A stretch of 64,000 bases of DNA from Struthio camelus (GCF_040807025.1 NC_090943.1:2032356-2096355); one strand, 5' to 3'; positions 1-12,349 are shown, numbered from the stretch's first letter. The notes: generated by a model from the sequence alone, not told the origin. Made by a program: numbers and translations.

Positions 1-1710
1 AGGTGGCATGAGAGCATCCTTCAAAATAGCCACCGCAACCACATTAGCAGAACAATAGAACAAAGAGGGCACCACACTTTGGGACAGGGATGTGGGCTAG
101 AGAGGAAGGGGCGGTTTGTCCGTTTGGCCTTTTCTCACTGCATCACTTTCTGTCTGCAATTATCTATTGCATTCTCCAGTCGACATGTAGGGGCAGGGCC
201 AGAGATATGTCTCGCACCCTCTTACTCCAGTGAAAGTTAATGCAAATGAAGTTGGGAAAACTCAGTTTTAATGTGAGATGAGGGGCAGGCTTAGACTTGC
301 TGAACTGCAATACACAAGCAACTTTATCTGTACGGCTGGCTGTTTACCTGCTTGTACTGGGGCTCAAATCCTCCACGCTGTGCTTGGAAAGAACTGAGGC
401 CAGGACATCTGGAGGTGGATGAGCTTCCATGTGCTCAGCCCTCCTCTTATATCCATCTAGGTAAATGAAAGCTTGGCTGAAAGCAAAGGTTTGGGCTATA
501 CCTAGCCTGTCTCTCGGGAGCTTCAGAGTTCAGATTTATATCTGCGAGCAGAGCTTGCTCGTATGTAGAAACTGGGAATGGGATGGGCGTCGGGAGCAGG
601 TCTGACACCAAATCACGCTGTCGTGGCACTGTAGACAAACCCTTGCATAAATTTGAGGAAGCCTGTAAGGGTGAACACCTTCTGTGATATGGGTGTTCTT
701 CCCAAGGTGTTCTTGCTGTTATTGGGTTTCACTTGAAAGGATAAGGAAATCTGGGATGCCAGTTTAGCGTTACTTGTTTGTAAGCGAGACAGCAACTGGG
801 ATGAAGTTTGCTGTCCTAGGTTTCTGTATCCTGGAAATTATCAAGTGGGATCAAGACACTCAATCTGTATAGTAACCCATCTCAGTCACAGGCCAAACCC
901 ATGGAGCTCCATCTGGAACAGGTGTTTGTGCAACTGCCTTTGGTCAGCAGCGTTCCCACTCCTTGCTGCTGGGACTGAGCACTTTTTGAAATCAGGCCAA
1001 TCATTCAATGTTCATCCATCTAAAAAAGCAGAAGCGGTTACTCCGTATTTCCTCTGTAGTCGCTGGCTGGTCAGCCAGGCTGGGAACGTCAGCACGCCTG
1101 CACGAGCAGCGTGGCGTTTTTCTGAAAGTATTGCTGGAGTGCAAATGCTGCTGGGGAGGTGATACACCATGCACAGAGGATATGCGACATGCTGAATGGA
1201 GGGGAAAGGAGCTTTTTTGCCCAGTTCTTCCTCCTGTGTGCAAAGCATAACGTTTCACCAAAATAAATGCCATGACTAAACACTGACACGCTGACTCTTA
1301 GAGCAATGGCCTTATACTTCAGCTGCTGTAAATCAGCTTAATTCTTTTGACGCACTTAGAGCTAAACAGTTTGCATGGGAGACGTTTTTCAGCAGTTGAA
1401 TTAGCATGTCTCCAGAAGCTACCATCCAGAAGGAGGCAGAGATGTGAAGTAACTGGTTTTGTTCCTAGCTCTCCCGAAAACTACAAAGTCAACCGGGTTA
1501 TTTAAGCCACCTGTGTAAGGTCTCCCCAGGGAACTGCCTGAGACATGCTAGCAGCATGGCTCACTATTATCCTTCTGTACCCTTAATGGGTGGGAGGATC
1601 TCATGAAGCCCCTTCCTCATGGACCCATAGGAATGTGTAACCCGTGCTCATCTAAGAGTGCCCTGAATGCATCTGGAAGCACTGAGGCCCATAGGCAGGG
1701 AATGACACAA

Positions 1711-1744
1711 AATAAATGTTTGTCAGTTTGTGAGAATCAATAAA
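1711..1744 (+). terminator. Paired AATAAA, candidate 3' end of a convergent plus-strand transcript
   Basis: Two perfect AATAAA hexamers lie at 1711-1716 and 1739-1744. A T-rich and then GT-rich downstream element follows (tgtggtttgtcg around 1780), the arrangement expected of a cleavage and polyadenylation site. In mammals CCDC12 is transcribed towards PTH1R from this side, so this could be its 3' end. I found no CCDC12 coding sequence in 1-1700, which could be 3' untranslated DNA. Chance occurrence is quite possible. Confidence 0.3.
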
Positions 1745-2559
1745 GGTTTCTTTTTATTTTAATTCCCTTTTTACATATACCTGTGGTTTGTCGTTTTTCG
1801 CTCGTTACTTTGGTCCATACAGAAAGCCGAAGTGGAGGAATGTAAACCAAACGCCTGCTTGACGACGCACACAAGGTAATGTCCCCATAACACACAGAAA
1901 GAAATCACAGTTTTATCCTTCAGTTTTTCAGTTTTGTCCCTCTTCTGAAGTGAAGCAAGGTCTTAAAAACACTTCAATGAAAGCACTCGGGTGGGAGGGG
2001 AAAGAATACACCCCGGCTCCTTTCCCTCTGCTCAGACTAGAACAAAAGGAGCCAATACCCTGAAAGCAGATTCGCTGGACAGAGCCTAGCAGACCACTGG
2101 GACTGGCTGGATGTTTTCTCTAATGCCCAGACCTCCTCACTTCTGGTGACCGTCATGAATGACTTAGTCACCCTGAAGCTGCTGAGAAGAAGCAAGGAGT
2201 TTTAGCAGCAGGTCTGTCTCTTTGTGCATGTCCCCGACTCATGAAAATGGCAAGAGGTTGGCGTAGTGTATCCGAACATGGAGATGGGCTGAGAAACAGG
2301 GTAGGATTACGGTGCTTGACTACACCTCTCCTGCCACCAAATAAATGACTTTCCACCACTGCAAGCTCTGCCTCACAAAACCTATCCTTTGAGATATTTC
2401 CCCTGTAATAGCAAGTGACCTCTTGTTCGTCCTCCCCTAGAGCCCTCAAGGAAGAGTGCTTAATTTAGACAGAGGAAAATAAAAAGGTAAAAGCACAGCC
2501 TGGCAGGAAACATCTAGATCCATATTTAGAAGGGCTCATGCCTATCATAATGCTCTGAT

Positions 2560-2727
2560 TTAAATAGATGCTGCTTTCTTGGTGAAGTCATTGTTTTCCT
2601 CTTCTGTTTTTGCAGAAGCCTCTGCTGTTTTAGCCTCTTCTGCTTTACCTAACTTTTGCACTGTTTGGAGAATGTCCTTCATTTGATTTTTTTTTTTAAG
2701 CAGCCTTCCACATGGACATTGTAGCTG
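2560..2727 (-). CDS. Possible unassigned terminal exon, Lys/Glu/Ala-rich C-terminus
   Basis: On the minus strand, after a plausible acceptor (cctacctcctccaaaatacag), the frame reads LQCPCGRLLKKKNQMKDIL, then a Lys/Glu/Ala-rich stretch containing KAEEAKTAEASAKTEEEN, and ends FTKKAASI and TAA at 2562-2560. The composition resembles the tail of a real protein more than translated intergenic DNA. I do not recognise the family, found no convincing upstream exon between here and PTH1R, and saw no AATAAA just downstream. The poly(A)/poly(T) run inside (2688-2698) also makes a low-complexity artefact possible. Confidence 0.2.
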   Translation of the reverse strand, partial: QLQCPCGRLLKKKNQMKDILQTVQKLGKAEEAKTAEASAKTEEENNDFTKKAASI

Positions 2728-4195
2728 TATTTTGGAGGAGGTAGGCCCAGGCATTTGGAAATGCAGTGGACGGTAACTACTCCCATTCACCTCAAACATT
2801 TTAATCCCACGCCTTCTCTTAACCAAACATCTATCGTGTCCTAAATTGCCACATCTAGAAGCTGACCCCAATATGAAAGCCATAACTTTGTCACTCATGA
2901 AGCATTTCAGAAGAGGAGACTGCCGTTCAGAGCGTCTTCTCCCTTTTTGTCTCTACTTTCTGGTCCTATAGTGCTATTTTTCAAAGACAAAGAGCCACCC
3001 TGGAAAATACGGGAAAAAAAGGTTTTGGGGATGGAGGGAGCGTGAGGTTAGTTGTCTGAATCATTATCCTTCTCCTTTTCAGAATTTATATGTGAATGCC
3101 ACTCCATGGAAATCAATAGACATTTTGGTGACAGTTTTCATGGGTCAGGATTTCATCCCAAATTGATGCCAACACATCTATGCTGTTGTACTCCCCATCG
3201 CTAGCCCAGAATGATTAACCCTCGGTCTCAGGAAGATAATCAAATGCCATCAAATTCCTCAGTTCATATGCCAGCAAAACAATTGCCAATTGCTGCAGTC
3301 ACGGGGAGAAGCTGCTCTGCGGGAACCAAGAGAAAGGTATCTGAATCCCAGGTTCTCATGCTGCGGTTGCTCTAATGTGCCCCTTTTTATCTGGCAAGAA
3401 AAGGAAGGAAAAAAGTGCCAGTGTGGATGAAGAAGAAGAGAAAGTTGTATGGACTTTATTAAAACCCTCATTTGGTTTTTCAAGACAGCCTCTGTTTAGA
3501 AGAGAGCTTAGTTGTGTATTAGAGTCCACCTCTGTCAAATCTGTGCTGGACAGGGAGGCCTGCCTGAAAAATAGCCAGATTTTAAGACTCCCTAACTACT
3601 AATATTCGTCTGGAGCAGCTATTCCTTAATTTTTTCTTTTGTTCCTGCTCCCTGTGCTCTTAGCCAGACTTGGAGCTGATTTCCAGCCCTGCCCTGCCTC
3701 AGTGGAGTCTTGCAAATCCATTCTCAATTCGGACAAACCTTTTGCACTCTGTTCTTGAAAATACTGCCTTTTGGCTCACTTACTTACAAAACCGTGCTGC
3801 TGCCCATCAGTACTGAATGCTATCAAGACACACATTCAGGCAGCTGGCAGCCCTGGATGGGTGCAGTAGCTACGACGTGCCACAGATGGAAAGGCAACTC
3901 AGGGCACAGTTGTGCTCGTGTGCCCTGGAGCGGCACTGGTTTATCAACCTAGAGAAGGACACATAAAACACCTAAGCAGATCGGTGCATCGAACTTTGGC
4001 TATTGACATCGGCAGCCCTTGCTCTGGAAACAAGGATATTTAATAGCTGGGTACCAGCTTGAATCCCAAACCCTCTCAAGCCAGCAGAAAGGCATTGCTT
4101 GAGCTTTGCAGGTCATCCTGAATGACTCAGGCTCTTCTATGAGATAAAACATGAGCAAGTTCAGTTTGAGGCTGAAGTGCTGTGCCAAGATTTGC

Positions 4196-4225
4196 AAACC
4201 TTTCCCTCGTCTGTGGGAAAGGTTT
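4196..4225. repeat. Perfect inverted repeat, 11 bp stem and 8 base loop
   Basis: The arm aaacctttccc (4196-4206) is followed by an 8-base spacer and its exact complement gggaaaggttt (4215-4225). Base pairing stops immediately outside the stem, so it is too short for a microRNA precursor. No function is assigned. Confidence 0.7.
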
Positions 4226-6353
4226 CACAGGAACCTTGTTTGATTTTTATTTTAATGCTCCCCCGTGACTTGCATTAGCTTCTCACATTCTTCTTCCTCC
4301 TTGCCTCCCAAATCCTGGCAAAATGTTGAGATATTATCTTGAACTTTGTAAACTGTGGGGCTTGCTCAAACCTGGGAGCCAGCAAGGAAACTTGGAGGAT
4401 CTTAGTTCGCATCCAAATAGGACAGAAAAAAAGAAAAAAAAGAAGGAGGCTAAGAAAAATCCTTACTATTTGAAATAGCTGAGTATGGTTGAATGGCCAC
4501 AGCGCATGGTAGTGAGGAGAAAAGACTAATCTGGACAAGAATAGATAAAATGGGATTGTTTTATGTGATGGATGCTGCCTTGGGTGTCCTTCTATTTAAT
4601 CCCAAACAGGAAGCCCCGTCTCTAATTCTCTGCAGAACATTTCTGTAGCTAGAGCTGGAAGCTTTATTTTAATTCCATTATGCAAATTGCACATGAGTCC
4701 TTAACAGTCATATCTGTTTTGTCCTGGCATTAGACCTAGTTAACTTCAACTTCAGCGGAGTAGCTCCTGCCTTCTGCCAATGAATGTAAAAACAACCTCA
4801 GGTTTGTTTCTAACTGCCCTGCCTCAGAGACCAGCTTTGAATGACTCCATCTGATTATTATATCTGTTCTGTCCATCACAGACAACTCCTTCCGCTCCAG
4901 AGAAATCAGAAAGCCAGACACTATGCAGAAACCATCAGAGCGCTCACTAAAACCTGATGAAATAAACAAAGAATAACTTATAATTATTGATTTATTGTTT
5001 ATAATCATTCATAAGTGTGGCTTAAAGGCAGCAGGTCCTTTTCTCATGCTCTGTGCCCTTTCCTCATAAATTCACCAAAGCTAAAGACTGTTTTGCACAG
5101 CAGCGTTTCCTCTCTACCAGGATACCTGCTCTCTGAAGCCAACGTGATAGGTAGTGTGTGACTAAAGTATTATGCAGCTGATCCAAGCATATCATGTTCC
5201 CATTCTGATACTCTGGATTGGTTTTATATTGAAGAGTTGAGATTGTCTTTTAATAACAGAGTTCTTTTTATAGGTTTTTGGGGATTGTTTTGTAGGGCCA
5301 ATTTGGAAAAAGAAAGATAAGTGCAGAGAAGATACTCCAACCAACCTGAGTCTGGGATAGATATGGGGTATGTGTGTGTCTGCCTTGCTGATGTCCTTCA
5401 CCTGGCCTTCTACCCACTGGGAACAGAAGCCTCAGAGATCTCATTGCTGGTCCTATCTCCTCTGTACTTCTGGGCTGTCACGCAGCCTAGTGCTTCACCC
5501 AGTGCTACAGGTGAATGAGGTACGTGGGAGAGTCTGCTAACCTGCAAAAAGACCAGCTGAAACTGCTGGACTCTCAGTAGGAAAACCCTGCTCTTAAATC
5601 TCCAGAACAACTTACAGACCAAAGAGACCATCACTAAATAAAGAAGCACGATGATGAGAAGATCCTTTGTCTATCACGAGTCTTGAAATTGATAACTTGG
5701 GGCTAACAGCCAGGTGAAGCACATTAGCAATGTTTTTGGCTAAGACTTTCAGCACAAGACTGCTGGTTTTGATTTAGCTGCGCTTGACATTTCTGAGCTT
5801 TGCTGGAGACCGAAAGCTGGCTGTGCTCAGGCAGAGGTGGAGTGCCCATGCATGTCTCTTCATCCCAGCTCTTTCGCAATGGCCTTTGGGCGATTTCCTG
5901 CAGAGACGCAAGGATCACAGGGAAAGGCCACTGAGACTAGATTTCTAGCTCAATATTTCTAGGCAGTTGAGCATTTTTAGGAAAAAAAAGTGTCAACCTA
6001 CATCTACAGTGCCAACAATTCACCTCTGCTTTCTTTTGCTGTCCCAGCCTTTGCTAAGAGTGAGTTAAGCCTGAGTTTTGATTTTATGGAAGGCCAAAAA
6101 ATTGGTTTGAGTGAAACAGGATAAAGTCAATAACTTCTATATAGGTAGCAGGATTTTCTGCTTCAAACTAGGATGTTATTTTGGCCCAACAGTCTTTGTT
6201 GTCCAGTAGGTTCAGCCTGTCAATTCTATGGGCAAAAATAGGAAAACTGCTTTCAAATGAATGCCCACAGAGAGGGACATTCCTTCTTTTATTTATACAA
6301 TTTATGAATCATCATATTTTCCAGGCAAATCCAGGGAGCCCTGGCCAATGATG

Positions 6354-6371
6354 ATGCAAATTTATTTATAG
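6354..6371 (+). promoter_or_regulatory. Adjacent octamer and MEF2-type sites
   Basis: A perfect POU octamer ATGCAAAT (6354-6361) abuts TTATTTATAG (6362-6371), which fits the MEF2 consensus YTA(A/T)4TAR. A second near-match TTTATTTATA lies at 6291-6300. The surroundings (6285-6425) are AT-rich and non-repetitive, as in many vertebrate enhancers. MEF2C is an established regulator of growth-plate chondrocytes, where PTH1R acts, but the link to this site is only inference. Confidence 0.3.
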
Positions 6372-6524
6372 GGTCTTTTGCAAACTCATTTCCTTTACAA
6401 TTTAATATTCTTCTCATTTCAAGATACCCTAGAGGAATGGGATATAAAATCTACTCTGTCTGGAGAGTTGCACTGGATGCTTGAAAAGCTTTGTAGCTGG
6501 CCAGGGATATCATATATGTCCTCC

Positions 6525-6556
6525 ACTTACTCTGCAGAACACTTACTCTGCAGAAA
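6525..6556. repeat. 16 bp perfect tandem duplication
   Basis: The unit acttactctgcagaac occurs at 6525-6540 and again at 6541-6556 with only its last base changed to a. It is a recent local duplication in non-coding DNA. Confidence 0.8.
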
Positions 6557-9149
6557 AATCAAACAGCAACTCTGTTCCAGCATGAAAGTCATTCAAGAAA
6601 GTCCATTCCCCTAGACATGCCTTTGGGTGCAACATGATTTCTCCCCTAGCAGGCCCTATAAGGGGGGAAGGGACACAGAGAATATCTACGTTAACCTGCC
6701 TAGGGCTTGGAAACAGAACTTCCTGACCTGCCAAGTAGTTTACAGCTTGCAGCCATCAGTGCGATGCCTACTTGTGACACAGGATATATGGCTGAGGAAG
6801 CAGATACCAAACCCTTCCAGCTTACCCCAAGGAGTTGGAACATTCTGCCCCAGGGTTTTTTTCCTCTTGTTTCCTCTTACAGCTAAAATGGCATCAAATT
6901 CAGATCAGCCCCGTGAGGGTGTTCATTCGCATCAGGAGGGAATAATAACAAATCAGCTCAGTTTTGCTCTGTCTCAAAAGGTTTTGGGCTCTTCTTTCTT
7001 TGGCTCCCTGACTGAAACCTCAATACTCAGGCTGCCTTTTGATGAAAAACCTCTCTTCTGCCAGAGCACAAGTGATGGCCTTTTGCCAGTGACTCTGTCT
7101 CCTGATGCTACCCATGGACAGAGAACGGAGAACGTCAGGAAACTGCAGAATCCAGGGCAAAGCAATGCAACACCTCGCAATACACGTTACTGCAACAGGC
7201 CTTTTTATGACAAGGCACAGACTGCTCTTCAGCAAACTCATGGGCACCAACAACTGGAAAATATGTGCATGTGCCAGTAAGAAGCGGTGTTGCAAATGCA
7301 AAGACTTCACAGATTCATGCAACCTCTTCTTTAAAGGTCAATACTTAAAGTGCTTTCTCTCATTTCATGCAGTCCTATCTCAGGTGAAAAAGTCATTGAC
7401 CAGAGAGATTCAGCTGAGTTAAGGGACACAGTGATAGTTCTCATCTTCAGTAATCCTGCTTGAAGCTTTCAATGAATTCTAAGCAGAAACTGTGCAGAAA
7501 AATCAGTCAGTGAAAGAGCAAGAAAACTAAACTCATAACTGGGGTTTCCTAATATTTTTGAAACATCACATTCTGAAATTTAAAACCTTTTAAGCCAGCT
7601 GTTAAATTGGTCAAAATAATAAACAGGAGTAGAAATTGGAGGTCTTCACACAATTATTTTCATAGTTTAAAAAATGAAAAATTCTTACCAGCACTGTTCT
7701 ACATCTTCCAGCAAATGGTCTATAAACAAACAAATGAAACCAATCTCTGACTGAAGAGTTTGATTTTGGGGGAATTTTGTCAGCTGATTTGGCTCTAATT
7801 TGTATCAGGCAAGAAGAACAAAGTTGAAGGATGCTGTAAGAGATAAGAAAAGACCTGATCTCATCTGAACCAAGGCAAAGCCATTTGCAGAAGGTGTAAA
7901 AACCTTCATCTGCACACATCCATGTGAAGGTGAAATAACAATGCTGCCAAAACTCACCCTCAGGAAACACGAGGCTGAGGAACATCAACAGTTCTGTGTC
8001 TGGAAAAGAGGTAGATAAAACAGGAAGGGCTCACAAGGATAAGTTGACTGCATTGCTGTACATGGGAATAGAAAAGGTGTTGAGCTGGACACGGGGCTCC
8101 TTGGCAGAAGCCCTTGAGATGAACCTGCCAGACAGTGGCATTCCCTGCCCAACCTCAACTTCTCAGTGGTGCTGGAGAAGAGAGCACCCATCAGAAAGAT
8201 GGGCAAGGAGATTCCTCCCGAAATGAGCCGGTCAGCTGGGGTGCCACGGTGCACAGCCTGTCTCATGCCAGCCCAGCAGACTGAGAGAAGAAGAGAGAGC
8301 TGTAAGAGGGTCTGTAGGACTTCTGAGTGTTTCCAGATACTTTACAACATGGGAGGGAACAAAAGGGACACAAAGCTGACACCACGGAGAAGGGAAAACT
8401 TGAAAAATATAGACAACCAACTCCCTGGACCCTTTGCCTCCTTCTTGAAGCGAGTTTGAGAAAGTCTCTTTGCTTATGTGCTTTTTGCACCCTGATTCCA
8501 AAGCCATCTCTCTCTCTGTTCCTCTGTCCCATATTGGACAACTGGCACGAAAGAAAGCTGTCCCACTGCAGGGTTTGCAGCAGTCACCAGATGAATCACA
8601 GAGGAATGCATCCTCACCTCACCACTTTCCTGTTTTCTGAGGTCTTCAGGGCTACGTTCACACTAATAAATCAAACAGGCCTTGGTCTCAAAGCTCCCAT
8701 CAGACCCCCTTCCATCCGTCTCTACAGTCAGGGGAGTCAGAGTAACCCAGGCCGCAGGTCAGATCTGATGGGGCTGAGCTGTCCTTGAGAAATGTGAAGA
8801 TCTCCTGACGATGGAGAAAAGTGACAGCTACTACACCCCAAATCTAGTGGCTTTGGCTAAGTGCCAGAAGGACCAGTCTGCTTGCTCCGCCAGGGAAAAT
8901 CACAACTGCAAATTGCAGTTCCTCCTCTGTTTCAAGACAACACAGGTCTGATCCCTTCCTCACTAAAATCAGTAGAGGATGTCCTTGGGTTGCTAGCTGA
9001 TAAATCATGGCCTGCACACTCAGTCAACAGTTCTCTCCAGTCTTTGTTATCTGCGTGGGAAGGGTAGGAATAGATTTTGACAAATGTGCAATCTGCCTTG
9101 CCTTAAAGGCAGACTTATTCTCCTGCTTTTGGTATTAGCAGTTTCCTAA

Positions 9150-9480
9150 TTTTTACATGAAATGTTGTTCATGCATATGAACACTAAGAAAAATAATCTA
9201 TTATGTATGATTTGTTATTGAAATGTTCAGGAAAAGATTTCTTCCCCCGGTTCATCCCTTGTGCATGTAACTTTTGTCCACATTAGAGCAACCGGAACAA
9301 TTTTTAGGCATTTAATCTAAGCAATCCGGTGATGAATGCATTTAAATTTATGAGGGGTGTTGTATTTATTTATAAATAATTTTATGGCTTTTGCTAATTC
9401 CTTGAATTTTGCTAAGCGATTTTTCAAACATGTTATTAATCTTGAGCTCTCTGTAACAAACACAAGTAAAGAGTGAGTCA
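9150..9480. other. AT-rich, enhancer-like non-coding block
   Basis: About 330 bases of unusually AT-rich, non-simple sequence with clustered homeodomain-like TAAT/ATTA and TTTAAATT words, a TATTTATTTATAAATAA core near 9362, and no coding potential. Its composition differs from both flanks. It resembles deeply conserved non-coding elements, but conservation cannot be seen from one sequence. Confidence 0.3.
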
Positions 9481-11727
9481 CTGGTGTTCTTTTTTGGTCT
9501 TTTTTGCTTTGTTCCAGCAGGGAAACGATACTAAGAAATTTCTTTGAGTGAGAAAATCAGAAGGGCCATTGCATCTACTTGGCAGGATTTAAGCACAACG
9601 TACTTCTGAAAGGGGGAAAGCCAGAGCCAGCATACTTAATGTGCTTCTCTCTCATCGGCAGTTCAGCTGCATAGGATGCTAAATAACGCAGCTGTACATG
9701 CTCTGATGGCCAACTGGTGATAGCTTCTGCTCCCTTTGATTCCCTCCAGAGGCCATGCCAGCATCTGTGAGGAAAAGGCAAGCAGTGGGCTGACCCAGAC
9801 TTCTGCAGAGCTGGCTTGCTCTCCATGCCAAACTTTCACTCGAGCTGACTTCTCTTGCGAGATTACTTAACTTCCCTATAGTACTGTTGTTCTTACTGTC
9901 ATTATTATTCATAATAACAGCAACAACAACAATGAGAGCATGGAAAAAGGTTATTCTTTGAAAACTGGACTTTTCAATAGCTGCCATTTGGTGGTAAATG
10001 GTTAGGATGAGTTTTGACTAATTCTAACTGCACAAAACAAGAAAACAAACGTTGCAAACAATTACTGACTTTTAAAGACCAGTTTGGTAAGTCTGCAGTT
10101 GGTGGAGAGGTGCTTCAGTGCCTGACAGAGGTCTGCCTCTCAGCCGCCACATCCGCTCCCAGGTCTCAACCCAAAACTCAGAGATGTCAAGGGGAGTTTT
10201 TTTTTTCGCTTGACTTCATTGGGCTTTGGATTAGGCCCCAACCTGAGAGACTATGTAAAGAAGATGTGGGATTCGGAAAGCAGGGCCAACCTCCCAACTG
10301 CTTTTCCTGGCCTTCTTCAGAGTTTTGGGGAAGTTAGACCTTAATTTGCCCTCAGAAGATGACAAAGCTGTTTCATGTGACTGGCTGCATCTCAGCAGCG
10401 CTGGTTTGTGTGACCCACCAGCCAGCTCTAAAGATCAGGATGGAGACTAGATGTTCCCATAGACCCCAACCACATTCTAAAGGATTTCTGCAAACTCACA
10501 CAATGCCTCTTTCCGATTGCATTTACAAACAGCCAGGTGAGGTCAAGAATACCTCAGCTCCTGGAAACTTGCGAAAAAGAAAAGAAAAAGAGCACCATGA
10601 GCAGCTGGCTTTTAAAGAGCAGCAAGGGAATAGCAGTGTTACGACAGGGGCTCGAGAGAGGATTCGGGCTGGCTCAGAGTCCTTCTGCTGGGGTAGCACG
10701 TGCTGGACTAGGAAGTTTGGTCGCTGTTCCTAATTGCCCATCTCCAGGCCGTTCTGAATCATGCTTGGAAATTGGCAAGGACCCATCGCTAGATGCCCAG
10801 CTGGTGTGAAATGGCTTCAACACAGTGCGCTGCTTTGTCAGCCAGCAAGGGCTGTACCTCTTTGATGCTGCAGAACACCAAGTGTGTCAGAAAACGACCT
10901 TTTGGCACACCCTGCCAAAACCACCAGCCAGGGAAACTGTGCACAGTGACAAAATACTCCTGGTCTCTCCTTCCTGTAGGAAGCAGGCATTTCATTACGC
11001 TCGTCCCTTTTGAGGCAACCACAATAGTGGTTCCTTATCTGAACACCTTGGCGAGCTTGGTACTTTGGTTGAAGCTGCATGTTTACACCAACTGAGAATC
11101 TGGCCCAGTGTACTGGTGTGCACGTCTGACTAATTTGATGACCAAATTACAAAGAAGGGTAAAGTTAGAAAGATGTTCAGAAGATGACCCTCCATGAGCA
11201 ATCCTGACGCTTTTGTTCAGCAAATTGGCCTTCAGATCTCATGAAACTGTCTATGTATCTGGCAGATCATGCTTCTGGGTGAAACGGGCAGACTTCCAAA
11301 GGAGTCTCTCTCTTCATGAGGGTTTGGACCAGTGAGAAACAGGAAATTTGGAGAGGAAAATGAAAAGCAATTTAAAGATTTTAAAAAATGACTGAAAGTT
11401 GTTTTCATGAGCGTCCACAAGAAGGGAGGGCTGAGTTGGCAATCCTGATTTTAGCCACACACACACACAAGCACACACATGCTGAAGGTCTGCTGATTTC
11501 CCTCCTTGCCTCAACTCACTTTGGAGAAAACAGGGTGGGCCCCTCTCTGCTGCTAAATCTGGAAGAACGAAAATGTCACACATTCTGATAACCACATTTT
11601 CCATCCTAACATTGCACTGGTTTCTGGCTTGCTACTGGGGCTCAGGTCAGGGAAAGGAGAAATCAGTTCTCTGCCTGCATCCAGCAGCTGTGATCTGTTA
11701 GTCCTGCCCACCCCAGAGGACCGTGTT

Positions 11728-11733
11728 TTTAAT
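11728..11733 (-). terminator. Candidate poly(A) signal (ATTAAA) for PTH1R
   Basis: This is the nearest canonical-variant poly(A) hexamer downstream of the PTH1R stop that I found on the minus strand, about 620 bases past the TAA. A G/T-containing stretch (ggggtgggcag) follows within 30 bases. It is weak evidence, since ATTAAA occurs by chance and 3' untranslated length is unknown here. RNA 3' ends would decide. Confidence 0.25.
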
Positions 11734-12349
11734 AACTATGATATCGTCCGTGGGAAGAGCATGCCCCAAGTGATTGGTTGTACCAAGCTGCCCACGCTGT
11801 GTGCTAGGCTGCATGAGCAGGCAGCTACGGCCCCTGGGGGTTATATGTGTGTTACCAGACAGACTTTAAAAGCAAAGAGCAAACCAAACCGAAGCAGTGA
11901 CAGCGATGCCCAGGGTGGCTTGTACCCTTGCAAGAAGATGGCACTGTACAATTTCCGCTAGACTCTTGCCCTACTGGGTGAGACTCTCTTCCTCCTTGGC
12001 TGCCAACGCTCTGCAAGAGGTGAAAGGACCATGTGCTGCTGTGCAACCCTCCCTCGCAAACTCTCAGTATCTCTGTTGTTCGGCAGGTAGCAAGGCCCGC
12101 AGGTCTGGATAGCCCTGCCTCCCTTGACACCAAGGAGACTTAGATCACTGCGTATATGTATGTGATCAACAGCTGGCCACACTGGTGGCTCACTTTTTTT
12201 CCCCCATATAACTTAACCTCTTGTTCCACGGAACAGAGAAACTGTATGGAAACCCTTGGCATCCAATGCGTGGCCTGATATTCTTTTGCCCACTAAATGC
12301 TCTCCAGGAACCTTTTTCATCCTTTTTGCTTCTTCTCCTCCTCCTCTCT

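Larger units (their letters stand above)
1..12349. other. 3' flank of PTH1R, no confidently identified gene
   Basis: No exon of a gene I can name was recognised. The stretch holds paired AATAAA signals at 1711-1744 on the plus strand, a terminal-exon-like minus frame ending at 2560, a perfect 11 bp-stem hairpin at 4196-4225, a 16 bp tandem duplication at 6525-6556, an octamer/MEF2 cluster at 6354-6371, an open frame of 217 codons at 6627-7280 on plus, an AT-rich block at 9150-9480, a T-rich run near 10198, and short ancient repeat words at 10190-10245 and 11070-11110 (the latter reading like a relic common in reptile genomes). A CA run lies at 11456-11480. In mammals CCDC12 lies convergently beyond the PTH1R 3' end, but none of its coding motifs were seen. 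Confidence 0.5.

Noticed and set aside
3375..3602. Plus-strand frame with KKRKEKSASVDEEEEKVVW, considered as a CCDC12 exon
   Set aside because: No CCDC12 motif matches, the upstream AG is a poor acceptor and the rest of the frame is not protein-like.
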